Assembly: GCF_036226885.1 (NCBI RefSeq) | Contig: NZ_CP109027.1 | Span: 3,968,001-4,032,000, forward strand | Source: Streptomyces sp. NBC_00663 | GTDB lineage: Bacteria > Actinomycetota > Actinomycetes > Streptomycetales > Streptomycetaceae | Length of the DNA: 64,000 nucleotides | Direction of reading: 5' to 3' | In this document: positions 16,323-23,920 of the stretch, one piece after another | How positions within the stretch are numbered: the first letter of the stretch is position 1 | Layout of the letters: every line of letters begins with the position of its first letter | Notes under the pieces: model-generated | Told to the model about the DNA's origin: nothing | What the model saw: only the letters and a program-made list of their open reading frames with translations | The model's database searches: none | Translations under genes and position numbers: made by a program

Positions 16323-17324
16323 GTGACCGGGAAGCCGAGCGGTGAGCAACGCATAGGACTGCTGAACGGCTTCGCCGCATACGGGATGTGGGGACTGTTC
16401 CCCCTGTACTTCCCGCTGCTGAAGCCGGCCGGAGCGTCCGAGGTGCTGGCCCACCGGATGGTGTGGTCCCTCCTCGTCGTCGCCCTGGCCCTGATCGTCC
16501 TGCGCCGCTGGAAGTGGGCCGGGGAGCTGCTGCGCCAGCCCCACCGCCTCGCCCTGGTCGCGGTCGCGGCGGCCGTCATCGCCGTGAACTGGGGCGTCTA
16601 CATCTGGGCCGTGAACAACGACCGGGTCGTCGAGGCCTCGCTCGGCTACTTCATCAACCCGCTGGTCACCATCGCGATGGGCGTGCTGCTGCTCAAGGAG
16701 CGGCTGCGGCCCGTGCAGTGGACGGCGGTCGGGGTCGGTGCCGGTGCCGTGGTCGTACTGACCATCGGATACGGGCGTCCGCCGTGGATCTCGCTGATCC
16801 TCGCCTTCTCCTTCGCCACCTACGGTCTGGTGAAGAAGAAGGTCAACCTGGGCGGCCTGGAGTCGCTGGCCGCCGAGACCGCGCTGCAATTCCTGCCCGC
16901 GGCCGGATATCTGCTCTGGCTGGCCTCGCACGGCAACGCGACCATCCTCACCGAGGGTCCCGGGCACGCCGCGATGCTCGCCGGGACCGGTCTGGTCACC
17001 GCGCTCCCCCTCATCTGCTTCGGAGCCGCCGCGATCCGCGTGCCGCTGTCCACCCTGGGCCTGCTCCAGTACCTGGCGCCGGTCTTCCAGTTCCTCCTCG
17101 GCGTCCTCTACTTCGGCGAGGCCATGCCGCCCGAGCGCTGGGCGGGCTTCGCCCTGGTCTGGCTGGCCCTGTCGCTGCTGACCTGGGACGCGCTGCGGTC
17201 GGCCCGCAGGGCGCGGGCGCAGCTGGCCAGGTCCGCCGCCGCGGTGGCGACCGGCGCCCTCGTCCCCGTACCGGACAGGGACACCGTCGCCGCCGGACCC
17301 GACCCGGTGGACGCGCGGCCGTAG
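16323..17324 (+). CDS. rarD: RarD-type EamA permease
   Basis: 333 residues with about ten membrane helices in two EamA repeats. It opens QRIGLLNGFAAYGMWGLFPLYFPLLKP, with the characteristic RarD sequences HRMVWSLL, NWGVYIWAVNND, LGYFINPLVTIAMGVLLLKERL, and later LSTLGLLQYLAPVFQFLLGVLYFGE. Drug/metabolite transporter superfamily. Substrate unknown despite the historic name chloramphenicol-sensitive protein. The GTG at 16323 is preceded by GAGAGGGAGG. The last 40 residues are a cytoplasmic Ala/Arg tail. Monocistronic after a strong terminator. Confidence 0.93.
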   Translation: MTGKPSGEQRIGLLNGFAAYGMWGLFPLYFPLLKPAGASEVLAHRMVWSLLVVALALIVLRRWKWAGELLRQPHRLALVAVAAAVIAVNWGVYIWAVNNDRVVEASLGYFINPLVTIAMGVLLLKERLRPVQWTAVGVGAGAVVVLTIGYGRPPWISLILAFSFATYGLVKKKVNLGGLESLAAETALQFLPAAGYLLWLASHGNATILTEGPGHAAMLAGTGLVTALPLICFGAAAIRVPLSTLGLLQYLAPVFQFLLGVLYFGEAMPPERWAGFALVWLALSLLTWDALRSARRARAQLARSAAAVATGALVPVPDRDTVAAGPDPVDARP

Positions 17325-17429
17325 CCCGCCACCACGGCATGCCACGTACGGCACGGCACGCCAGGTCACGGCACGCCACGGCTTCGATTAGGACAGCCCC
17401 CGACCCAGTGCGCCGCTATAAGTGACCGC

Positions 17430-17915
17430 ATGACGCAGACAACACCCGCACCGACGCCCGGCCCCGCCCCCGTGCACTGGAAGCTCGTGATCGACTGCGC
17501 GAACCCGCAGTCCCAGGCCGACTTCTGGGCCGCCGCGCTGCACTACGAGGTCGAGGACAACGACGCCCTCATCCAGCGGCTCCTGGAGCTCGGCGCGCTG
17601 CCGCGCGAGGCCACCGTCGAGTTCCACGCCCGGCTCGCCTTCCGCGACCTGGTCGCCGTACGGCATCCCGAGGACCCCTACGACAAGGACAGCGGCACCG
17701 GGCTCGGGCGGCGGCTGCTGTTCCAGCGGGTGCCGGAGGAGAAGACCGGGAAGAACCGGCTCCATCTCGACCTGCATCCCGGGGACGGGCTGCGGGCGGC
17801 CGAGGTCGAGCGGCTGACCGGGCTCGGCGCGAGCGTGCTGCGGGAGGTGAAGGAGCCCTCGGGCGCGTGGGTGGTGATGGCGGACCCGGAGGGGAACGAG
17901 TTCTGCGTGCAGTGA
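17430..17915 (+). CDS. VOC-superfamily (glyoxalase-like) protein
   Basis: 161 residues. It has two beta-alpha-beta halves typical of Glyoxalase_6-type VOC proteins: LVIDCANPQSQADFWAAALHY at 20-40 and NRLHLDLHPGDGLRAAEVERL, then VMADPEGNEFCVQ at the end. The central insertion (EDNDALIQRLLELGALPREAT) is longer than in minimal members. Such proteins are often uncharacterised dioxygenase or resistance-like proteins. The predicted metal ligands are incomplete (His in HLDLH and Glu in NEFCV). Cytosolic, monocistronic. Two direct copies of AGAGGGATGACCGG (17924, 17942) follow the stop. Confidence 0.85.
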   Translation: MTQTTPAPTPGPAPVHWKLVIDCANPQSQADFWAAALHYEVEDNDALIQRLLELGALPREATVEFHARLAFRDLVAVRHPEDPYDKDSGTGLGRRLLFQRVPEEKTGKNRLHLDLHPGDGLRAAEVERLTGLGASVLREVKEPSGAWVVMADPEGNEFCVQ

Positions 17916-18074
17916 TCGGCCACAGAGGGATGACCGGCTATAGAGGGATGACCGGTATACGAACACCGCTGTCCTGATACCGCTCTTGACGGAGAGTTAG
18001 TCACAGCTTCACCATCCAGGCACCCCATTCGCTGTGGAATCCCTGTGATTCCCGAGGAATTCGGAGCCCCCCAC

Positions 18075-19025
18075 ATGAAGCTCTCGGTTCCCGGACGCGC
18101 GACGGCCACCGCCGTCACCGCGGCCGCGACGCTCCTGATCGGCGGATCCATAGCCGGGGCGGCCCCCGCCCCGCACCCCGCGGTGGCCGCCGCCCCGGAC
18201 ATCCCCCTCGCCAACGTCAAGGCTCATCTGACCCAGCTCCAGTCCATCGCCACCGCCAACGGCGGCAACCGCGCGCACGGCCGCGCCGGCTACAAGGCAT
18301 CCCTCGACTATGTGAAGGCGAAGCTCGACGCGGCCGGATTCACCACCACGATCCAGCAGTTCACGTCCTCGGGCCGCACCGGCTACAACCTGATCGCGGA
18401 CTGGCCGGGCGGCGACACCAACCAGGTCGTCATGTCCGGCTCGCACCTCGACAGCGTCACCGCAGGACCCGGCATCAACGACAACGGCTCCGGCTCGGCG
18501 GCCGTCCTGGAGACCGCGCTGGCCGTCTCACGGGCCGGCTACCAGCCCACCAAGCATCTGAGATTCGCCTGGTGGGGCGCCGAGGAACTGGGCCTGGTCG
18601 GCTCCCGCTACTACGTCAACAACCTGTCCTCGACGAACAGAGCGAAGATCAGCGGCTATCTGAACTTCGACATGATCGGCTCCCCCAACCCCGGCTACTT
18701 CGTCTACGACGACGACCCCGCGATCGAGAAGACCTTCAAGGACTACTACGCCGGCCTCGGCGTCGCCACGGAGATCGAGACCGAGGGCGACGGACGTTCG
18801 GACCACGCGCCGTTCAAGAACGTCGGCGTCCCGGTCGGCGGGCTGTTCAGCGGCGCCGACTACGTCAAGACGGCGGCACAGGCGGCCAAGTGGGGCGGTA
18901 CGTCGGGACAGGCCTTCGACCGCTGCTACCACTCGTCCTGCGACACCTCGTCCAACATCAACGACACCGCGCTGAACCGGAACAGCGACGCGATCGCGTA
19001 CGCCGTCTGGGCGCTGTCGTCGTAG
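18075..19025 (+). CDS. Secreted M28 zinc aminopeptidase (S. griseus aminopeptidase type)
   Basis: 316 residues. A Sec signal peptide of about 35-45 residues (KLSVPGRATATAVTAAATLL) ends in an Ala/Pro-rich pro-region. The mature domain shows the cocatalytic zinc ligands in order: His and Asp in GSHLDSVTAGPGINDNGSG, the catalytic Glu pair in WWGAEELGLVGSRYY, Asp in NFDMIGSPN, and His in RCYHSSCD, with a Cys pair. This matches the S. griseus leucine aminopeptidase, which releases N-terminal hydrophobic residues outside the cell. The ATG at 18075 was preferred to the GTG at 18045, which adds ten residues before the signal. Confidence 0.93.
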   Translation: MKLSVPGRATATAVTAAATLLIGGSIAGAAPAPHPAVAAAPDIPLANVKAHLTQLQSIATANGGNRAHGRAGYKASLDYVKAKLDAAGFTTTIQQFTSSGRTGYNLIADWPGGDTNQVVMSGSHLDSVTAGPGINDNGSGSAAVLETALAVSRAGYQPTKHLRFAWWGAEELGLVGSRYYVNNLSSTNRAKISGYLNFDMIGSPNPGYFVYDDDPAIEKTFKDYYAGLGVATEIETEGDGRSDHAPFKNVGVPVGGLFSGADYVKTAAQAAKWGGTSGQAFDRCYHSSCDTSSNINDTALNRNSDAIAYAVWALSS

Positions 19026-19034
19026 CCGCCTGGC

Positions 19035-20408
19035 CTACTGGCTGAGCTTGCGGGCGCGTTCGGCGAGCCGGTTCATCCGGGCGTGGGCGGACTCCAGCTG
19101 CTCGATGTCCTCGGCCGCCGGACCGTCCTCGTGCGTCAGTTCGGTCCACAGCCCGATCAGGTCCACGCCCATGCGCAGGCCCAGCTCCGGGTCGCGTACG
19201 GCACGCCAGGCGGTCGCCGCGCTCTGGACGTTGCCGTACGCGGCCTCCGCGTCCCGGGCGCGGCTGCGGGTCCTCGCCAGGTCCAGGGAGATCCCGAAGG
19301 CGCGCGCCGGGTCACCGGCCAAGTAGGCGATGTACGCGGTGAGTTCGAGCAGCCGCAGCACCTCCGGGTGCTCCGCGCCGAGCGCCGCCGAGGCCTGCGT
19401 CACGGTCTGCTCGGACAGCCGCGCCGCCTCCTCCACCCGCCCTTCCTTGACCGCGTCGTTGATCCGGGCCATCGGCTCGGCGAGCATCGCGGTGCCGCCC
19501 CCGTCGTACGCGGTCGCCGGATCGTCCCCGAGCACCGCCTCGGCCACGGCGTCGAAGCCGCGCGGCGGGGTGGGCTTGGGGTCGGGGTCGTCAAGGGCGG
19601 CGACGGCCAGGTCGAGGACAGGCGGCTTGGGCGGCGACTTGGGTGCGGGGGTTGCCCGGGCGGGCTGGGCCTGTGCCGTGGGTGCGTCCATCACCGGCGG
19701 GGGGCCGAACTGGCCCGTCGGCGGCGCGACCGTGCCGGGCGCCGCTTTCTCCACCCACTCCGGTACGGCCCGCAACCGGAACGTCGGCACGGCGTCCCGC
19801 GGCTCCTGCGCCGCGGACTCGGGCACCGACCGCAGCGGGAAGGTCGCGGGCTCGGACGGGGCACGGAGGAGATGGGTGGGCTTGTCACGCGGGGGGTGAT
19901 CGCCGGCGGCGTCCGCGGGAGCGGGTGCGGTGAGCGGTGCGTCGGCTGTAGGGGCAGGCGCGGGACCGGGTGCGGTGGGCGGCGTGTCAGCCACGTGGGC
20001 CGGTGCCGCGGGTGCTGCCGGTGGCGTGGGCGGCGTGGCCGACGTCATCGGTGGCGGGGGCAGCTCCTCCTGGCCCGCCGCGGTCGGCCATGCCGTCTCC
20101 CCCACGCCGGCCGGCGGAGCCGTGCGGCGCGGCTCCGCCGTGAACTGGCTGGAACCGTCCCTCTCGATCAGCAGGGCAACGACATAGCCGATGCGCTCGT
20201 CGCGGACCGTGGCGTGGACGGGGTGTCCGGTGGCGAGGGCGATGCGGTGGAGGTGGTTCAGGACCGTCTGCTGGATCTCCTCGCCGGGGACGGCACCGAC
20301 CGGAACGCCACCGACGGTGGCACCGCCCGGTCCGACCAGCACATCGAGCGGCGCCGCCGCGAGCACGGCACCCTGCTGTTCCCGCTTCTCACGGCCAAGT
20401 CGCGACAT
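19035..20408 (-). CDS. TPR-domain protein with Pro/Ala-rich middle
   Basis: 457 residues. The N-terminal 90 residues form a small conserved domain (GREKREQQGAVLAAAPLDVL, then VPGEEIQQTVLNHLHRIALATGHPVHATVRDERI). Residues 100-290 are a disordered Pro/Ala/Thr linker. Residues 300-457 are helical TPR-like repeats (ALGAEHPEVLRLLELTAYIAYLAGDP). The ATG at 20408 is preferred because upstream sequence lacks conservation signals. It is divergent from the degenerate P-loop gene at 20625. I recall TPR proteins of this build next to such genes, but no function. It converges with the aminopeptidase, 10 bp apart. Confidence 0.8.
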   Translation of the reverse strand: MSRLGREKREQQGAVLAAAPLDVLVGPGGATVGGVPVGAVPGEEIQQTVLNHLHRIALATGHPVHATVRDERIGYVVALLIERDGSSQFTAEPRRTAPPAGVGETAWPTAAGQEELPPPPMTSATPPTPPAAPAAPAHVADTPPTAPGPAPAPTADAPLTAPAPADAAGDHPPRDKPTHLLRAPSEPATFPLRSVPESAAQEPRDAVPTFRLRAVPEWVEKAAPGTVAPPTGQFGPPPVMDAPTAQAQPARATPAPKSPPKPPVLDLAVAALDDPDPKPTPPRGFDAVAEAVLGDDPATAYDGGGTAMLAEPMARINDAVKEGRVEEAARLSEQTVTQASAALGAEHPEVLRLLELTAYIAYLAGDPARAFGISLDLARTRSRARDAEAAYGNVQSAATAWRAVRDPELGLRMGVDLIGLWTELTHEDGPAAEDIEQLESAHARMNRLAERARKLSQ

Positions 20409-20624
20409 CGTTCCCTCACTCGGTGCGTCGGGGAGTGGGCGGACGGCGTGTTCGGGTCCCATGGTGCTCCCTCCGGCCCTCGGCCTGCCGCTCCCCCGGC
20501 GTCAAGAGCCGGTCGTACCCGTACTGTTGAGTAGTCTCTCCGCTCGCTCCCGGTACTCACGTCACCGTGGCGTCACAGACTCGTCCCAGGCGAGACGGGA
20601 GACGTCTCGGGAAGGAGAGCGCAG

Positions 20625-21128
20625 GTGCAGCAGGGGCCGGAGATCTGGATCCGCGGGCCGGTGGCCGTACCGCAGGGCCCGCCCCCGGAGCCCGCCCACG
20701 CCACCGCCACGGCACGGCGCTTCTCCTGGGTCGGCACCCACGGCGGCGCCGGCACCTCCACTCTCTCATCCGTCTACGGCGGCCATGACTGCGGCCGTGA
20801 CTGGCCCGGCCCCGCCGATCCCCCGTCGGTGCTGCTAGTGGCCCGTACCCATGCGGCCGGGCTGGCCGCGGTACTGCGCGCGCTGGAGCTCTTCCGGCGC
20901 GGCGCGGCTCCGCCGGGGCTCGACCTCGACGCGGTGGTCCTGGTCGCGGACGCGCCGGGGCGGCTGCCGAAACCGCTCGCGCAGCACGTCAAGGTCATCG
21001 AGTCGGTGATCGACGTGTACCGGGTCCCATGGGTGCCGGACTGGCGGCTCGGCGATCTGTCGGGGCACCCGCCGCGCGAGACGGCGTCCCTGGCCCGGCT
21101 GACCGGCCCGGCGGGAAGGCCTCACTGA
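20625..21128 (+). CDS. DUF6668-like protein with degenerate P-loop
   Basis: 167 residues. Residues 30-55 read FSWVGTHGGAGTSTLSSVYGG, a Walker-A-like loop where the usual GKT is replaced by GTST, so the protein resembles an inactive or altered MinD/ParA-type ATPase. Downstream are LLVARTHAAGLAAVLRAL and LDAVVLVADAPGRLPKPL at the position of the second strand and switch. DUF6668-type family (from memory). The GTG at 20625 has GGGAAGGAG upstream. Divergent partner of the TPR gene. Such pairs can belong to secretion or cell-surface systems, but nothing else here supports that. Confidence 0.72.
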   Translation: MQQGPEIWIRGPVAVPQGPPPEPAHATATARRFSWVGTHGGAGTSTLSSVYGGHDCGRDWPGPADPPSVLLVARTHAAGLAAVLRALELFRRGAAPPGLDLDAVVLVADAPGRLPKPLAQHVKVIESVIDVYRVPWVPDWRLGDLSGHPPRETASLARLTGPAGRPH

Positions 21129-21138
21129 GGGGCCTCCC

Positions 21139-21291
21139 TGGCATCACCGGGGGCCTTTCCCTCTTCACCGGGGCCCCTTTCCCTCTTCACCGGGGCCCTT
21201 CCCCCTTCACCGGGGCCCCTTTCCCTCTTCACCGGGGCCCCTTTCCCTCTTCACTGGGGACCCTTCCCCTCTTCACCGGGGACCCTTTCCC
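21139..21291. repeat. 22-bp tandem minisatellite, about seven copies
   Basis: Unit is close to CCCTCTTCACCGGGGCCCCTTT. Copies start near 21159, 21181, 21201, 21224, 21246 and 21269, plus a degenerate first copy. Later copies carry GGGGACCC instead of GGGGCCCC. It fills the space between the P-loop gene and the FMN reductase. Each GGGGCCCC is self-complementary, so the array may also weaken read-through. Confidence 0.85.
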
Positions 21292-21294
21292 TGA

Positions 21295-21315
21295 TTGCTT
21301 GCGCGCGCATATAAT
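21295..21315 (+). promoter_or_regulatory. Possible promoter core of the FMN reductase gene
   Basis: A perfect TATAAT at 21310-21315, rare in this GC-rich genome, lies 45 bp before the ATG. A TTGCTT at 21295 is only 9 bp upstream, too close for a normal -35, and a TGCGCGCGCA dyad overlaps the spacer, so an activator- or repressor-controlled promoter is possible. Confidence 0.35.
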
Positions 21316-21360
21316 GCAGATGCGTGTAATCGCCGTACGTCATCGATGCCTGGAGTCCCC

Positions 21361-21945
21361 ATGACCCGCCGCTTCCTGTTCCTCCTGGCCAGCAGCCGCA
21401 GCGACGGCAACACCGAACTGCTGGCCCGCCGGGCCGCCGAGCAGCTGCCCGCGGACGTCGAGCAGCGGTGGATCGACCTCGCGGCGCATCCGCTGCCCGA
21501 CTTCCAGGACCTGCGGCACGACAGCGACCATGTGCGCCCCACGGACGGGACCACGGGGCTGCTCTTCGACGCCACGATCGCCGCGACGGACATCGTGATC
21601 GCGTCGCCGCTCTACTGGTACTCGGTCTCCGGCCACGCCAAGCGCTACCTCGACTACTGGTCGGGCTGGCTGCGCACCCCCGGCATCGACTTCAAGGCCA
21701 CGATGGCGGGCCGCACTCTGTGGGGCGTCACTGCGCTGGCCCACGAGGAGTTCGAGGTCGCCGACCCGCTGATCGGCACGCTCCACCACTCGGCGGCGTA
21801 CATGCGGATGCGGTTCGGCGGGGTGCTGCTCGGCAACGGCAGCAAGCCGGGTGACGTCCTGGGCGACACGGAGGCGCTGGCGCGCGCGAAGACGTTCTTC
21901 GCCCAGGAGGCGCCGCTCGCGCGCTTCCCGTACGAAGAGGTCTGA
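21361..21945 (+). CDS. NAD(P)H-dependent FMN reductase / flavodoxin-fold oxidoreductase
   Basis: 194 residues. The flavodoxin fold begins FLFLLASSRSDGNTELLARRAA with the FMN phosphate loop SSRSDGNT. IVIASPLYWYSVSGHAKRYLDYW is the second FMN-binding loop, and GVTALAHEE contributes to the third. It probably reduces free flavin or quinone in the cytosol. The ATG at 21361 starts exactly at the conserved domain. It ends one base before the convergent stop of the ABC permease gene (21947). Confidence 0.88.
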   Translation: MTRRFLFLLASSRSDGNTELLARRAAEQLPADVEQRWIDLAAHPLPDFQDLRHDSDHVRPTDGTTGLLFDATIAATDIVIASPLYWYSVSGHAKRYLDYWSGWLRTPGIDFKATMAGRTLWGVTALAHEEFEVADPLIGTLHHSAAYMRMRFGGVLLGNGSKPGDVLGDTEALARAKTFFAQEAPLARFPYEEV

Positions 21946-21946
21946 G

Positions 21947-22870
21947 CTACGCCGTGATGTCCTTCGCCGTGAATCTCGCCCACGCCGCCGAGCCGAACAC
22001 CGCCGCGTACAGGGCCTGGAGGCCCAGGTTCTTCTGGAGGTCGTCCCAGTAGACGGGCTCGCGCATGAGGTCGGCGAAGGACAGCCAGTAGTGCGAGAAG
22101 AAGTACGGCTGGAGCGCGTGCAGTTGGGGGATCTGGTCGAGGATCTGGACCGTGATGAGCAGGCCGACGGTCGTCGCCATCGCCGCGATACCGCTGCCGG
22201 TGAGGGTGGAGACGAAGAGACCCAGGGCGGCCACGCCGGTCAGTGACGCGGCGACGACCAGGGCGATGAGGAACGCCCGGCCCAGTCCCTCCGTGAAGGT
22301 GATCCGCGTACCGGAGATGGTCGTCAGATCGCCGAGTGGGAAGAGGAGAGCACCCACGGCCAGCGCCGAGATCGCCACGACCAGCGTTGCCACCACGCAG
22401 AACGTCATCACCGTCGCGTACTTGGTGAGCAGCAGGCGGGTGCGGCCGGCCGGGGCGACGAGGAGGTAGCGCAGGGTGCCGGCGTTGGACTCGCCGGCGA
22501 TCGCGTCGCCCGCGATCACGCCGATGGCCATGGGGAGGAAGAAGGGGAGGGTGGCCGCCAACGCCGTGAACACCAGGAAGAGGCCGTTGTTGGTGACCTG
22601 GGAGATGAAGGCGGGGCCGTCTCCTCCGCCGCCGCGGCCCTGGCCCACGCCGCCGCCATCGCTGGTCTCGATCTTGATGGCGATGCCTACGAGGATGGGG
22701 ACAGCGGCGAGGACGGTGAGCAGGGCGAGGGTGCGCCAGCGGCGGAAGGTGGTGAGCAGTTCATTGCCGAAGAAGGTGCCTCGGAGGGTTGTTCGGCGGC
22801 TGACGGTCAGTGGGGGCTGGTCGCGCGGTTCCCCGCGCCCCTTAAAGGCCTTCAGCTCAGCCTGCGACAT
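21947..22870 (-). CDS. ABC-2 type transporter permease with a repeat-derived N-terminus
   Basis: 307 residues, six hydrophobic segments. GVIAGDAIAGESNAGTLRYLL at 120-140 is the typical ABC-2 motif. A Gly-rich loop (GGGVGQGRGGGGDG) follows the first helix. Residues 7-21 (KAFKGRGEPRDQPPL) are encoded by a copy of a common streptomycete intergenic palindrome (22812-22848) and are probably not functional. The start overlaps the ATPase gene by 14 bp, so both make one exporter. The cargo is unknown. Confidence 0.9.
   Translation of the reverse strand: MSQAELKAFKGRGEPRDQPPLTVSRRTTLRGTFFGNELLTTFRRWRTLALLTVLAAVPILVGIAIKIETSDGGGVGQGRGGGGDGPAFISQVTNNGLFLVFTALAATLPFFLPMAIGVIAGDAIAGESNAGTLRYLLVAPAGRTRLLLTKYATVMTFCVVATLVVAISALAVGALLFPLGDLTTISGTRITFTEGLGRAFLIALVVAASLTGVAALGLFVSTLTGSGIAAMATTVGLLITVQILDQIPQLHALQPYFFSHYWLSFADLMREPVYWDDLQKNLGLQALYAAVFGSAAWARFTAKDITA
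22812..22848. repeat. Streptomyces REP-like palindrome inside a coding sequence
   Basis: The core GGGGCTGGTCGCGCGGTTCC continues into CCGCGCCCCTTAAAGG. This is a widespread streptomycete intergenic element, by memory. Here it is read in frame in the permease N-terminus. A relative in opposite orientation lies at 26418-26460. Confidence 0.7.
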
Positions 22871-23831
22871 CGAAGCCCTCCCCCGTCAGGGCCACGAAGG
22901 CGTCCTCCAGGGAGGCCCGTTCCACGCCGAAGCCTCGCACTCTTACCCCCGCCGTCACCAACGCCGCGTTCAGCTCCGCCAGTTCGCTCTCCGGGGGCTC
23001 TGCCGTCACCCGGTCCTCCGTGATGACCACGTCCGCCGCTCCCTGTTCCTTCAGCACCCTCGCCGCCTCCCCCGGGTCCGGCGTCGTCACGACCAGGCGG
23101 CCCCGCGTGCCCGCCGCCAGCTCGGCCACCGGGCCCTGGGTGATCAATCTGCCCTGCGCCATGACCGCCGCATGCGTGCACACCTGCTCGATCTCGTCCA
23201 GGAGGTGCGAGGAGAGGAAGACCGTGGTGCCGTCGGAGGCCAACTCGCGGACCAGGGAGCGGATTTCACGCATGCCCTGGGGGTCGAGGCCGTTGGTGGG
23301 CTCGTCGAGGACAAGTAGCTTGCGGGGCTGGAGGAGGGCCGCCGCGAGGCCCAGTCGCTGCTTCATGCCCAGCGAATACGCTTTCGCCTTCTTGCCGGCC
23401 GCCGCCGACAGGCCGACCCGGTCCAGGGCCGTCGCGACGCGGGTGCGCCGGGTGCGGGGGTCGGCGGTCGGGTCCGCGGCGTCGTAGCGGACGAGGTTGT
23501 CGCGGCCGGAGAGGAAGCCGTAGAGGGCCGGTCCCTCGATGAGGGCGCCCACCTGCGGGAGTACGGCGCGGGTGGCGCGCGGCATGGGGTGGCCCAGGAC
23601 CCGGGCCGTGCCCGATGTGGGCTCGATCAGGCCCATCAGCATCCGGATGGTGGTGGTCTTGCCGGAGCCGTTGGGGCCGAGGAAGCCGAAGACACTGCCC
23701 GCCGGGACGGCCAGGTCGAGACCGTCGACGGCGAGCTGCCCGCCGCGGTAGCGCTTGGTGAGTGCGCGGGTGTGGATGACGCTGTCACCCGCGCCCCCGG
23801 AATGCGACTCCGTGGCGGGCGGCTGGTCCAT
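22857..23831 (-). CDS. ABC transporter ATP-binding protein (exporter)
   Basis: 324 residues. Walker A GPNGSGKTTTIRML, signature YSLGMKQRLGLAAALL, Walker B LLVLDEPTNGLDP and H-loop LSSHLLDEI are all intact. The C-terminal 90 residues (GRLVVTTPDPGEAARVL... EDAFVALTGEG) are the usual DrrA/CcmA-type extension. It forms an exporter with the following permease. The LolA-like protein encoded 90 bp upstream on the same strand may be a third component. Confidence 0.94.
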   Translation of the reverse strand: MDQPPATESHSGGAGDSVIHTRALTKRYRGGQLAVDGLDLAVPAGSVFGFLGPNGSGKTTTIRMLMGLIEPTSGTARVLGHPMPRATRAVLPQVGALIEGPALYGFLSGRDNLVRYDAADPTADPRTRRTRVATALDRVGLSAAAGKKAKAYSLGMKQRLGLAAALLQPRKLLVLDEPTNGLDPQGMREIRSLVRELASDGTTVFLSSHLLDEIEQVCTHAAVMAQGRLITQGPVAELAAGTRGRLVVTTPDPGEAARVLKEQGAADVVITEDRVTAEPPESELAELNAALVTAGVRVRGFGVERASLEDAFVALTGEGFDVAG

Positions 23832-23865
23832 CGGCTACCTCGTTCCCCTCATTCCTTCGTTCCCC

Positions 23866-23899
23866 CGGTCCCCCGGGTCCCCGGTCCCCCGGTCCCTCG
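23866..23899. repeat. Short GGTCCCC-type repeat between LolA-like and ATPase genes
   Basis: Four imperfect copies of a CCCCCGGT/CCCCGGGT unit (tcccccggtcccccgggtcc...) lie between the end of the LolA-like gene (23921) and the ATPase start (23831). Low complexity. It might form weak secondary structure in the shared transcript. Confidence 0.6.
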
Positions 23900-23920
23900 A
23901 CAAGTGGGTCCGTACGGTGG

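Noticed and set aside
21139..21291. Possible CRISPR array
   Set aside because: Units are directly adjacent without unique spacers, and no cas genes are present.
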